The position numbers and the translations under genes were made by a program. 12,986 nucleotides of DNA, from assembly GCA_040876735.1 (NCBI GenBank), contig JBBDPC010000148.1, positions 1 to 12,986 on the forward strand, given 5' to 3'. Of this stretch, positions 5,287 through 12,264 are shown in pieces. Position 1 is the stretch's first letter. Each line of letters starts with the position of its first letter. This DNA is from Natronomicrosphaera sp040876735 (GTDB lineage: Bacteria > Planctomycetota > Phycisphaerae > Phycisphaerales > Phycisphaeraceae). The notes below the pieces were generated by a model, which saw nothing but the letters and a program-made list of their open reading frames with translations, did not search any database and was not told the DNA's origin.

Positions 5287-6378
5287 TCACGCAATCGGCT
5301 GCACGTCCACGCCCAGCAGCAGTCGGCCGGCCTGGCGCACCGCGGCGTCGGGGCCGGCGATGACGTGCGTGACGCTCGTGCCGGTGCGCAGCATCGGGCC
5401 CGCGCCGACCACCACCGCCGGGTCGTGGTATTCCATCTCGCCGAAGCTCGCCGCCGGCTCGCCGTCGACTGCGCTGCCGTCGTCGTTGTAGGCTTGCAGG
5501 GCGTCGCCGCCGAACAGTTCGTCGGTCGAGCGTGGCAGGTCGATGTACGCTTCGCCGGGCTGGGGCAGGAAGATGCGGACGATCAGCGACGACTGCCCGC
5601 CGCCGAGCGCGCGGTAGTAGCCCATCCGGCCGGTGGTCTGCTCGGCCCGCAGGCCCATCTTGATCCGCCGGCCGGCGTCAATGAGGAATCGCACGCAGCG
5701 CTCGTCCACCTGCACATGCTTGTCGCCGAACGGATCGTAGTAGCTGCGCGGCCCGCCTTCGACCGGGGCGACCGTGGGGCAGATCAGCGTGCCGGTGGGC
5801 ACCACCTGGAGAATGTCCCACGTGCCGGCGACGGCGTCGGGATCGCCTTCGATCAAGGACAGGTCGTTGCGGATCGCGAAACTGGCGCAGGCCAGCGACT
5901 CGGGCACGCCGACGGGGCGGTCGATGATGGTGATCTCGCGGGAGAGGTTGAGCGCGATGTCCCGCTGCGTGCGGTTGTCGGTGAGGCTCATGGTCGTGCC
6001 GAGCACGACGCGGTCGGGGCCTTCCTCGATCGCGCCCCATTCGGAGGGGTCCATCTGCGGCGGCAGGCGGTACGTGCCCTGCGGATCGGTGCGGGCGGCT
6101 TCGAGGTCGGGCCACATGTAGCCGTTCTCCGGCGCAATCCACAGCCGGTCGCCACCGATGCTCCCCCCGGCCTCATTGAGCACGGTGCCGGCATCGCTGC
6201 CGACTTCCATGGCACGGTTGTGCCAGAAGAGGTTGCCCTCTACGCCCGGCAGCGCGCAGCCAAGCACGCGGGCGCCATGGTCGAGCACCAGCAACTGCCC
6301 GCTGCCAGCGGTGAAGCTGCGCAACTCCAGATGATTGTCCGCCAGCGCGACGCGGATGCGTTCGATCCAGTCTGCCAT
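5287..6378 (-). CDS. Mutarotase-fold-like protein (DUF4380/DUF6786-like), function unknown
   Basis: Hypothetical cytoplasmic protein of 363 aa with no signal peptide. The N-terminal pattern resembles the galactose-mutarotase-like beta-sandwich proteins: HGARVLGC at 34-41, NLFWHN at 49-54, and GGDRLWIAPE at 75-84. Later come GTTMSLTDNRTQRDIALN and several FxxxMEYH-like strands near the C-terminus. Family naming (DUF4380 or DUF6786) is from memory and tentative, and aldose 1-epimerase activity is not claimed because catalytic residues could not be assigned. The ATG at 6378 has GGAGG on the minus strand (plus 6384-6388) at 5 nt spacing, and the 22 upstream in-frame residues are unlikely to be translated. 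It sits beside two sugar-type oxidoreductases, which supports a carbohydrate role. It is divergent from the DUF4175-like gene across 229 nt. Confidence 0.85.
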   Translation of the reverse strand: MADWIERIRVALADNHLELRSFTAGSGQLLVLDHGARVLGCALPGVEGNLFWHNRAMEVGSDAGTVLNEAGGSIGGDRLWIAPENGYMWPDLEAARTDPQGTYRLPPQMDPSEWGAIEEGPDRVVLGTTMSLTDNRTQRDIALNLSREITIIDRPVGVPESLACASFAIRNDLSLIEGDPDAVAGTWDILQVVPTGTLICPTVAPVEGGPRSYYDPFGDKHVQVDERCVRFLIDAGRRIKMGLRAEQTTGRMGYYRALGGGQSSLIVRIFLPQPGEAYIDLPRSTDELFGGDALQAYNDDGSAVDGEPAASFGEMEYHDPAVVVGAGPMLRTGTSVTHVIAGPDAAVRQAGRLLLGVDVQPIA

Positions 6379-6468
6379 GACTGCCTCCCTCGTGTGGTCG
6401 GTGCAAATGGCGATCACGGTAAGGCAATGCTCCACGGCCGACAAGCGGGAGACGCCGCATTCCTGAGG

Positions 6469-6525
6469 CCGGGCGACTTAAATCGCACCGCCCGGGGCGT
6501 GTGGCTGGCCTCGGCCCCTCCGAGG
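6469..6525. other. Two small stem-loops in the divergent intergenic region
   Basis: CCGGGCG (6469-6475) pairs with CGCCCGG (6489-6495), and CCTCGG (6509-6514) pairs with CCGAGG (6520-6525), the latter followed by TTTCC. They lie between two divergent genes, so a terminator role is not expected. They may belong to leader RNA or an operator, or may simply reflect high GC content. Confidence 0.3.
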
Positions 6526-6564
6526 TTTCCCAGAGAAAAGGTGGGCCGGCTCCGAACCACCCGA

Positions 6565-6570
6565 TATGAT
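6565..6570 (+). promoter_or_regulatory. Candidate -10 element for the DUF4175-like/VWA genes
   Basis: TATGAT matches the -10 consensus at five of six bases and lies 37 nt upstream of the ATG at 6608, with a GGGAG ribosome-binding site at 6596-6600. No acceptable -35 is seen at 16-18 nt, so the promoter may need an activator or another sigma factor. Confidence 0.35.
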
Positions 6571-6607
6571 GGGGTAGACCGTTAATCCAGACGCCGGGAG
6601 CAAAACC

Positions 6608-8515
6608 ATGCATGCCATCCAGAACGTCATCGCCCGCGCCCGCTTCCGCCTGTTTCTGCACGGCTGGCTGCGAGCGCTCGGCTGGCTGACGCTGATCGGC
6701 CTGGGTGCGGCGGTGCTCATCCTGCTTGCCGACCGGCTGCTGCTGGCGTCGACGCCCGCGTGGGTCTATCTGATCGTGGCCGGCGTGGTGCTGGTCGCGG
6801 CCCCGCTGCTGGCGTGGTGGCGTCGGCCGAGCGTGGAGCAGACCGCCAGCCTGCTCGACGACCGGCTGCACCTGAAAGACCGGCTGGGCACCGCCTTGTA
6901 CGCGCAGTCGATCGAGAGCGAACCGTTCGCCCACCAGGTGGTCGAAGACGCCCAGAAGACGGCGGCGACGCTGTCGGTGACCCAGGCCGTGCCGCTCACC
7001 CCCGGACGGACGTGGGGCTGGGTGCCGGTGGGCGCCGCTATGGTGGCGCTGCTGTTCGTGCTCGTGCCGGAGGACGCCGACCCGTTCGGCCTGCGCAGCC
7101 GTGACGGGCAGCAGCAGGCGAACGAGGAACAGGCCGAGGAAGCGCAACGCCACATCGTCGAAGCGCGGGCGCAGATGCGCGACATCGAAAATCTCACCGA
7201 CGACGCGGAAGACGCCACCGCCGAAGACCTGCTCAACCAGCTTGCCGAACTGTCGCAGCGCGACCTGCGCAACCCCGAGCTTCGCCGCGAGGCGCAGGCC
7301 CAGCTTTCGCAATTGGAAGAACGCCTCGGCGGCGAGCGAGAGCAGAAGGAGCAGGAACTGCGCACCATCCGCAACGCGATGAGCCAGCTCGACACCGGCC
7401 AGTCCGGCCCGGCCGACCGCTTCGCCGACGCCATGCGCCGCGGCGACTTCGAGGCCGCCCAGCGCGAATTGGAAGCGATGGCCCAGGCCGTGCGCGACGG
7501 CGACTACACCGACCAGCAGAAGCAGGCCCTTCAGCAGCAGCTTCAGAACATGGCCGACCAGCTCAACCGCATGGCCGAGCGCCACGAACAGCAGCAGCAG
7601 CAGATGCAGCAGCAGATCCGCGACCAACTGCGCGAGCAGGGCCTCAGCGAGCAGCAGATCGACCAGCTTCAGCAGCAGGGCTTCAACCAGCAGCAGGTGC
7701 AGCAGGCGTTGCAGCAGCAATACCAGCAACAGGGCATGAGCCAGCAGCAGGCCCAACAACAGGCGCAGCAGCAAGCCCAGCAGGTCCAGCAGCAACAGCA
7801 GCAGGCCCAGCAGCAGGGCCAGGCCGGCCAGTGCTCGTCAGGCCTCGGCCAGTCGATGGGCCAGATGGCCCAGTCGCTCGGCCAGCAGGGACAACAACAA
7901 GGCCAACAAGGCCAACAGGGACAACAAGGCCAGCAAGGTCAACAAGGCCAGCAAGGTCAACAGGGGCAGGGCGGCTTTAACCAGGGGGCGTGGCAGGGCC
8001 AGCAGCAGCTTGGCGACATGGCGCAGATGCAGCAGGCGATGCAGCAGATGGGCATGAGCCAGCAGCAGGTGCAGCAGGCGATGCAGCAACTGTCGCAGCA
8101 GGGCCAGGGCCAAGGGCAAGGCCAGGGACAAGGCCAAGGGCAGGGGCAGGGCCAGCAGGGACAGCAGCAGCAGGCCGGCGGCGGCGGGACCGGCCCAGGC
8201 GCGGGCACGGGTTCGGGCGGCAACCCGCTGGGCCAGGAACGCCAGATCGGCCAGTACCAGACGCAGGCGCGGAACCGTGCCAGTGACGGCCAGGGTCGCA
8301 TCATCGCCTCGTGGAGCGAGGAAGGTGGCGAGATGGCGGCCGGGGCGCCGACCATCGAGTTCGACCAGGCGGTGACCGAAGCCCGCAGCGACGCCGAACG
8401 TGCCGTGAGCGAAGATCGCGTGCCCCGGCGTTACCATGGGGCGATCCGCGACTACTTCCAGCAACTGCCCGACTCCCCGGACGAGGCCCGCCGCGCCCCG
8501 GCCGCACCGCGGTGA
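6608..8515 (+). CDS. DUF4175-like membrane protein with a long Gln-rich region
   Basis: A 635-aa membrane protein. Helices are predicted near 22-42, 51-70 and 137-154. The basic N-terminus and the WWRRP after helix 2 suggest that the Gln-rich remainder lies outside the cytoplasm. The segment around 80-100 (LLDDRLHLKDRLGTAL) and the C-terminal PRRYHGAIRDYF resemble DUF4175-type proteins found in MoxR/VWA clusters (recalled family knowledge). Residues about 168-345 are charged and helical with coiled-coil character. Residues about 303-520 are dominated by Gln, including GQQ tripeptides (425-455) and nine GQ dipeptides (499-516). A lone Cys409 lies inside the Gln-rich part. ATG 6608 has GGGAG at 7 nt. 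The VWA gene follows after 65 nt, suggesting one transcript. The molecular function is unknown. Confidence 0.88.
   Translation: MHAIQNVIARARFRLFLHGWLRALGWLTLIGLGAAVLILLADRLLLASTPAWVYLIVAGVVLVAAPLLAWWRRPSVEQTASLLDDRLHLKDRLGTALYAQSIESEPFAHQVVEDAQKTAATLSVTQAVPLTPGRTWGWVPVGAAMVALLFVLVPEDADPFGLRSRDGQQQANEEQAEEAQRHIVEARAQMRDIENLTDDAEDATAEDLLNQLAELSQRDLRNPELRREAQAQLSQLEERLGGEREQKEQELRTIRNAMSQLDTGQSGPADRFADAMRRGDFEAAQRELEAMAQAVRDGDYTDQQKQALQQQLQNMADQLNRMAERHEQQQQQMQQQIRDQLREQGLSEQQIDQLQQQGFNQQQVQQALQQQYQQQGMSQQQAQQQAQQQAQQVQQQQQQAQQQGQAGQCSSGLGQSMGQMAQSLGQQGQQQGQQGQQGQQGQQGQQGQQGQQGQGGFNQGAWQGQQQLGDMAQMQQAMQQMGMSQQQVQQAMQQLSQQGQGQGQGQGQGQGQGQGQQGQQQQAGGGGTGPGAGTGSGGNPLGQERQIGQYQTQARNRASDGQGRIIASWSEEGGEMAAGAPTIEFDQAVTEARSDAERAVSEDRVPRRYHGAIRDYFQQLPDSPDEARRAPAAPR
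7880..7972 (+). repeat. GQQ-coding 9-nt tandem repeat
   Basis: Within the Gln-rich reading frame, about ten Gly-Gln-Gln units are written mostly as GGC/GGT/GGA-CAA/CAG-CAA/CAG. Synonymous third positions vary among the units, so the tract is older than a fresh slippage expansion or is under selection for the peptide. One unit has an additional Gln. Confidence 0.9.
8102..8155 (+). repeat. GQ-coding 6-nt tandem repeat
   Basis: Nine consecutive Gly-Gln dipeptides are encoded with mixed GGC/GGG/GGA and CAG/CAA codons. This is a second, separate low-complexity tract in the same gene, about 130 nt after the GQQ tract, and a likely site of length variation between strains. Confidence 0.9.
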
Positions 8516-8580
8516 CAATAACGATGACGTGTACGAACGACATAACGGCTCGACCAGCCTGCGACGAATGATCAACCCTG

Positions 8581-11500
8581 TTGAACTTCCGGTTTGACCA
8601 ACCCGAACTGCTCTGGCTGCTGCTGCTGGCCCTGCCGATCATCTGGCTGGGCAAGCGCAGCCTGGCATCACTCGAACCGGCGCGGCGGTGGACGGCGGTG
8701 GCGCTGCGATTGTCCGTGCTGCTGGTGCTCGTGCTGATGCTCGCCGGCTTTCAGCTCGAACGCCGGCACAGCGACCTCACCGTCATGGCGGTGATCGACC
8801 AGTCCGAATCGGTGCGACGCTTCGCTCAGCCTCCGCCGCCGGACCCCGCCGACCTGGTCGGCCCGAACGCCCCGCTGCAGCGCAGCGTCGAGCAGTGGCA
8901 GCAGCAGTGGCTGCGACAGGCCGCATCGGATCGCCGACAGGACGACCGCTTCGGCATGGTCACCTACGACGGCCGGCCCACCGTCCGCGCCATGCCCGGC
9001 GAGCTCGCCAACTTCGACCCCGGCACGATCGACGATCCCGTCGAAGGCACGGACGCCGCGGCAGCCCTGCGCACCGCGATGGCCCTGTTCCCGCCCGACA
9101 CCGGGCAGCGGATGCTCTGGGTCAGCGACGGCAACGACGGGCTCACCGACGCCTCGGGCCGGGTGGACGCCTCCGCGGTGCTCGACGTGGCCTACGAAGC
9201 GCGGGCCGCGGGCATCGCCATCGACGTGATGCCCATGAGCTACCGCGTCGACCGCGAAGTGATGGTCGACGGCATCTACAGCCCCACCGAAGTGCGCGAA
9301 GGGCAGACGGTCGCCCTCCGCGTCGTGCTCCGCGCCACGCACCCGGCCCGCGGCACGCTGCACATCCTCCACGACGAAGAGCCGATCGACCTCACCGCCG
9401 ACGGCGACCGCAGCGGCGTCCCGATCACCCCCGACGACTGGACCCTCGAATCCGACGACACCCCGGCCGAGGCCGCTTCAGCGGCCGGGCCCGACACCCA
9501 AAACACCCCCGGAGCCCCCGGATCCCCCGCCTCCCCCGGCCGCTACGTCTCCGTCACCCAGGTCGAGCTCCCCCTCTCCTACGCCGGCGTCAACCGCTTC
9601 GAGGCCCTGTTCGAACCCGCCGCCGACCATGACCAGATCACCGCCAACAACCGCGCCGAAGCCTTCACCCTCGTCGCCGGCGAAGGCCGGCTCCTGTTCG
9701 TCGACAACGTCGGCGGCGACAGCGGCACCGTCCTCCCCCGCGCCCTGACCAGCCGGGGCATCCTGATCGACGTCATCCCGGCCCAGGCCATGCCCACCCG
9801 GCTGACCCAGCTCCAACGCTACGACGGCGTGATCATGCAGAACGTGCCCTCCGAAATGCTCACCACGCCCCAGCAGCGGATGCTCGCCCAGTACGTCCAC
9901 GACCTCGGCGGCGGGCTGGTCATGGTCGGCGGGCCCGACAGCTTCGGCGCCGGCGGCTGGGCCAACACGCCCATCGACCGCATCCTCCCCGTCGAGTCGC
10001 AGATCCCCAGCCAGCGCGTCATGCCTTCCGGCGCCCTCGTGCTCGTGATCGACCGCTCCGGATCAATGAGCTCGCCCGTCGCCGGCTCACGGCACAACCA
10101 GCAGGAAGTCGCCAACGAAGCGGCCGTGCTCGCCATCCAGACCCTCTTCCCCGACGACCTCGTCGGCGTCGTCGTGTTCGACTCCACCGCCGACTGGGTC
10201 GTCCAGATCCAGCCCGCCGCCGACCAGCAGGGCATCGCCCGGCGCGTCCGCTCCGTCCACCCCCGCGGCGGCACAAACATCCGCCCCGGCCTGGCGCAGG
10301 CCGTCAACGAACTGGCCCAGCTCGGGCCCCAGGACGCCGCAGTCAAGCACATCGTCCTGCTCACCGACGGCATGGACGGCGGCGGCCAGGGCAGCTACAT
10401 CAACATCGTCCGCGACATGGTCCGCAATGACATCAGCCTCACCACCATCGGCGTCGGCGACACCCAGGCGGTGGACGGCCGACTGCTCCAGCACCTGGCC
10501 AGCATGGGCGGCGGCGAGTTCCACCACGTCCAGGACCCCGCCGACCTGCCCCAGATCTTCATCAAAGAAGCCCGCACCATCCGACGCAACCTCGTCAAGG
10601 AAGAAACCTTCCAGCCCCAGCTTCGCGCCACCGGCTCGCCGATCATGGCCAACGTCACCGGCGTGCCGGAACTGCACGGCCTGGTCCTCACCGGCGAAAA
10701 AGACGACCCCCGCGTCTTCACCCCCATCCTCGGGCCCGAAGGCGAACCCGTCTTCGCACACTGGCAGGTCGGCCTCGGCCGCGCCGCCGCCTTCACCTCC
10801 GACGCCACCAACCGCTGGGCCGTCAACTGGCTCCAATGGAGCGGCTACGCCGACTTCTGGGCACGCACCGCCCGCACCGTCGCCCGCCCCACCGCCAGCC
10901 GCCAGGCCGACCTCGTCACCGCCGTCCGCGGCAAAAACCTCCACCTCCGCCTCGACGTGGCCGCCGAGGCCGGGTCACCGGCCGGGCAGGCCACCAACGA
11001 CTTCCACCACGTCCAGGGCACCATCCTCAAGCCCGACGGCGAAACCGAAACCATCACCCTCCAACAGACCGGCCCCGGCGTCTACGAAGCCGTCACCGAC
11101 GCCGACGTCACCGGCAGCTACGTCGTCTCCCTTTTCGTCCAGGGACCCGACGGCGAACGAAGCAGCGTCTACAGCGGCGCCAACCGCCCGCCCGGCGGCG
11201 AGCTGCGCCGGTTCGAGTCCAACACCGCCCTGCTCCAGCAGGTCGCCGACCTCACCGGCGGCCGCGTCTTCGACCCCGCCGACGCCGTCACCGCCGACGG
11301 CCAGACCGCCGGCCTGTTCCAGCGCACCCGCGAGTTCGAGTCCCGCTCCATCCGCCCGCTCTGGCGCACCCTGCTCGTCTGGCTCATCGCCCTGTTCCTG
11401 CTCGACGTCGCCTGCCGCCGCATCGCCTGGGACCCGTTCGCCATGCTCGCCTGGAGCAAGGCCCACGTCGCCGCCATGCTCGGCGCATTCCAGACCCGCA

Positions 11501-11832
11501 ACGAAGCCGAGGCCGAAGCCAGCATGGCCGCGCTGAAAAAACGCCGCGCCACCGCCCAGACCCAGTTCGCCGCCGCCGCCGCAGGCCAAACCGGTTCACC
11601 AGCCACGCCGCCGCCGAAAAAGAAAAAGTTCGACGCCGCCCCCGACGTCACCCCCACCGCCGACATCCGCGACGCCGTCGGCGGGGCCACCGACCAGCCC
11701 GCCCCCGGCAGCGTGCGCATGGCCCGCGACCAGTCCAACCGCGAACAGGCCGCCGACGAAGAAGGCGACACCACCAACCGCCTGCTCGCCGCCAAACGCC
11801 GCGCTTCCCAACGCATCCAGGGGGACGAGTGA
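8581..11832 (+). CDS. Large membrane protein with two VWA domains and a GATase-like domain
   Basis: A 1083-aa protein. Helices are at about 10-24 and 39-57, with a basic loop between them (KR, RR) that by the positive-inside rule is cytoplasmic. The first VWA spans about 66-220, with MIDAS D73-Q-S75-E-S77, Thr157 and Asp183. A Gly/Pro/Ala linker lies at about 295-320. A glutamine-amidotransferase-like domain spans about 368-470 (LLFVDN, GGGLVMVGGPDSFGAGGW) with no nucleophilic Cys. The second VWA spans about 485-665, with MIDAS D491-R-S493-G-S495, Thr565 and Asp596. A further beta-rich region, a helix at about 928-945 and a basic Ala/Lys-rich tail complete it. The predicted topology puts both VWA domains outside and the tail inside the cytoplasm. 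TTG at 8581 is the start: an in-frame TGA at 8569-8571 excludes longer forms (only CTG 8578 lies between), and the next Met falls after both helices. VWA proteins are usual partners of MoxR ATPases, and a moxR gene follows. Confidence 0.93.
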   Translation: MNFRFDQPELLWLLLLALPIIWLGKRSLASLEPARRWTAVALRLSVLLVLVLMLAGFQLERRHSDLTVMAVIDQSESVRRFAQPPPPDPADLVGPNAPLQRSVEQWQQQWLRQAASDRRQDDRFGMVTYDGRPTVRAMPGELANFDPGTIDDPVEGTDAAAALRTAMALFPPDTGQRMLWVSDGNDGLTDASGRVDASAVLDVAYEARAAGIAIDVMPMSYRVDREVMVDGIYSPTEVREGQTVALRVVLRATHPARGTLHILHDEEPIDLTADGDRSGVPITPDDWTLESDDTPAEAASAAGPDTQNTPGAPGSPASPGRYVSVTQVELPLSYAGVNRFEALFEPAADHDQITANNRAEAFTLVAGEGRLLFVDNVGGDSGTVLPRALTSRGILIDVIPAQAMPTRLTQLQRYDGVIMQNVPSEMLTTPQQRMLAQYVHDLGGGLVMVGGPDSFGAGGWANTPIDRILPVESQIPSQRVMPSGALVLVIDRSGSMSSPVAGSRHNQQEVANEAAVLAIQTLFPDDLVGVVVFDSTADWVVQIQPAADQQGIARRVRSVHPRGGTNIRPGLAQAVNELAQLGPQDAAVKHIVLLTDGMDGGGQGSYINIVRDMVRNDISLTTIGVGDTQAVDGRLLQHLASMGGGEFHHVQDPADLPQIFIKEARTIRRNLVKEETFQPQLRATGSPIMANVTGVPELHGLVLTGEKDDPRVFTPILGPEGEPVFAHWQVGLGRAAAFTSDATNRWAVNWLQWSGYADFWARTARTVARPTASRQADLVTAVRGKNLHLRLDVAAEAGSPAGQATNDFHHVQGTILKPDGETETITLQQTGPGVYEAVTDADVTGSYVVSLFVQGPDGERSSVYSGANRPPGGELRRFESNTALLQQVADLTGGRVFDPADAVTADGQTAGLFQRTREFESRSIRPLWRTLLVWLIALFLLDVACRRIAWDPFAMLAWSKAHVAAMLGAFQTRNEAEAEASMAALKKRRATAQTQFAAAAAGQTGSPATPPPKKKKFDAAPDVTPTADIRDAVGGATDQPAPGSVRMARDQSNREQAADEEGDTTNRLLAAKRRASQRIQGDE

Positions 11833-11862
11833 TGGAACCACGGATGCACACGGATCGGAATT

Positions 11863-12211
11863 ACGCCAAGTCGCCAAGACGCCAAGACGCCAAGAAGAGG
11901 CAAGGCAAACCGCGAAGGGGCGAAGGGGGCGAAGAAAGATATGAAGGAGAAAGAAGTAAAAAAGCATGTATTAGAGAAGAGAGCGTAAATCCAGTAGCCC
12001 CACGCGGAAGCGTGGGGTTCCGGATCACCGGACGCCACGAACTCCACGCTTTCCCGGGGGCGCGTGGGGCTGTTGGATTCATGCTCTCACACCTTCTCCT
12101 CTCGTTTCTTCTCTACATGCTCCCTCTCTTCTCTTTTCCTCGTCTTTTTCTTCGCCCCCTTCGCCTCTTCGCGGTTTGTCTTGTCTTCTTGGCGACTTGG
12201 CGACTTGGCGT
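11863..12211. repeat. Large imperfect palindrome with 8-nt periodic ends (element B)
   Basis: The left arm (about 11863-12006) starts with four units of the type ACGCCAAG, then AAACCGCGAAGGGGCGAAGG and an A/G-rich stretch. The right arm (about 12061-12211) is its imperfect reverse complement, ending in CTTGGCGACTTGGCGACTTGGCG. Matching landmarks in mirrored order include GGGGGCGAAGAA, GCATGTA, the ATCCA before the tip, and AGCCCCACGCG against CGCGTGGGGCT. The central spacer is about 54 nt. The element fills most of the 432-nt gap between the VWA gene and moxR. No transposase is encoded and no clear target duplication was seen. It could be a non-autonomous mobile repeat or a structured RNA. 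Confidence 0.85.
11998..12017 (+). other. GNRA-loop hairpin at the tip of element B
   Basis: CCCCACGC (11998-12005) and GCGTGGGG (12010-12017) form a perfect 8-bp stem closed by GGAA, a GNRA tetraloop sequence. The opposite arm tip carries a second potential hairpin, CCACGC (12044-12049) with GCGTGG (12062-12067). The palindrome could therefore fold as one long hairpin or as a cruciform-like pair. GNRA loops are typical of folded RNA, but a short GC-rich palindrome may arise by chance. Confidence 0.6.
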
Positions 12212-12264
12212 TTTCCCAGTAACCCGCATACCGCCGTAGTTTCGCACACCGTAAGGAACGCACC

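Noticed and set aside
5182..6585. Plus-strand open frame (467 aa) opposite the mutarotase-like gene
   Set aside because: It begins within palindromic element A, has no ribosome-binding site and gives an Ala/Arg/His/Val-rich shadow translation.
6173..7795. Minus-strand Leu-rich frame (540 aa) resembling a membrane protein
   Set aside because: The poly-Leu stretch is the reverse reading of CAG-rich Gln codons, and the rest is Arg-rich shadow sequence. The plus-strand DUF4175-like protein explains the region.
12205..12233. Possible moxR promoter starting with TTGGCG
   Set aside because: No acceptable -10 lies 16-18 nt downstream, and TTGGCG is part of the repeated ACTTGGCG unit of element B.
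11832..12239. Open frame whose ATG overlaps the VWA stop (TGATG), 135 aa, apparently translationally coupled
   Set aside because: Nearly all of it is element B read through both arms, giving a basic low-complexity half and a hydrophobic half that mirror each other. It has no family-like sequence and no ribosome-binding site of its own. Such frames are a by-product of this type of repeat.
10427..12239. Other-frame plus-strand frames inside and beyond the VWA gene (Ser/Pro/Thr-rich and Arg/Pro-rich)
   Set aside because: They are composition-driven alternative frames of a very C-rich coding region and contain no motif, while the main frame has two complete VWA domains.
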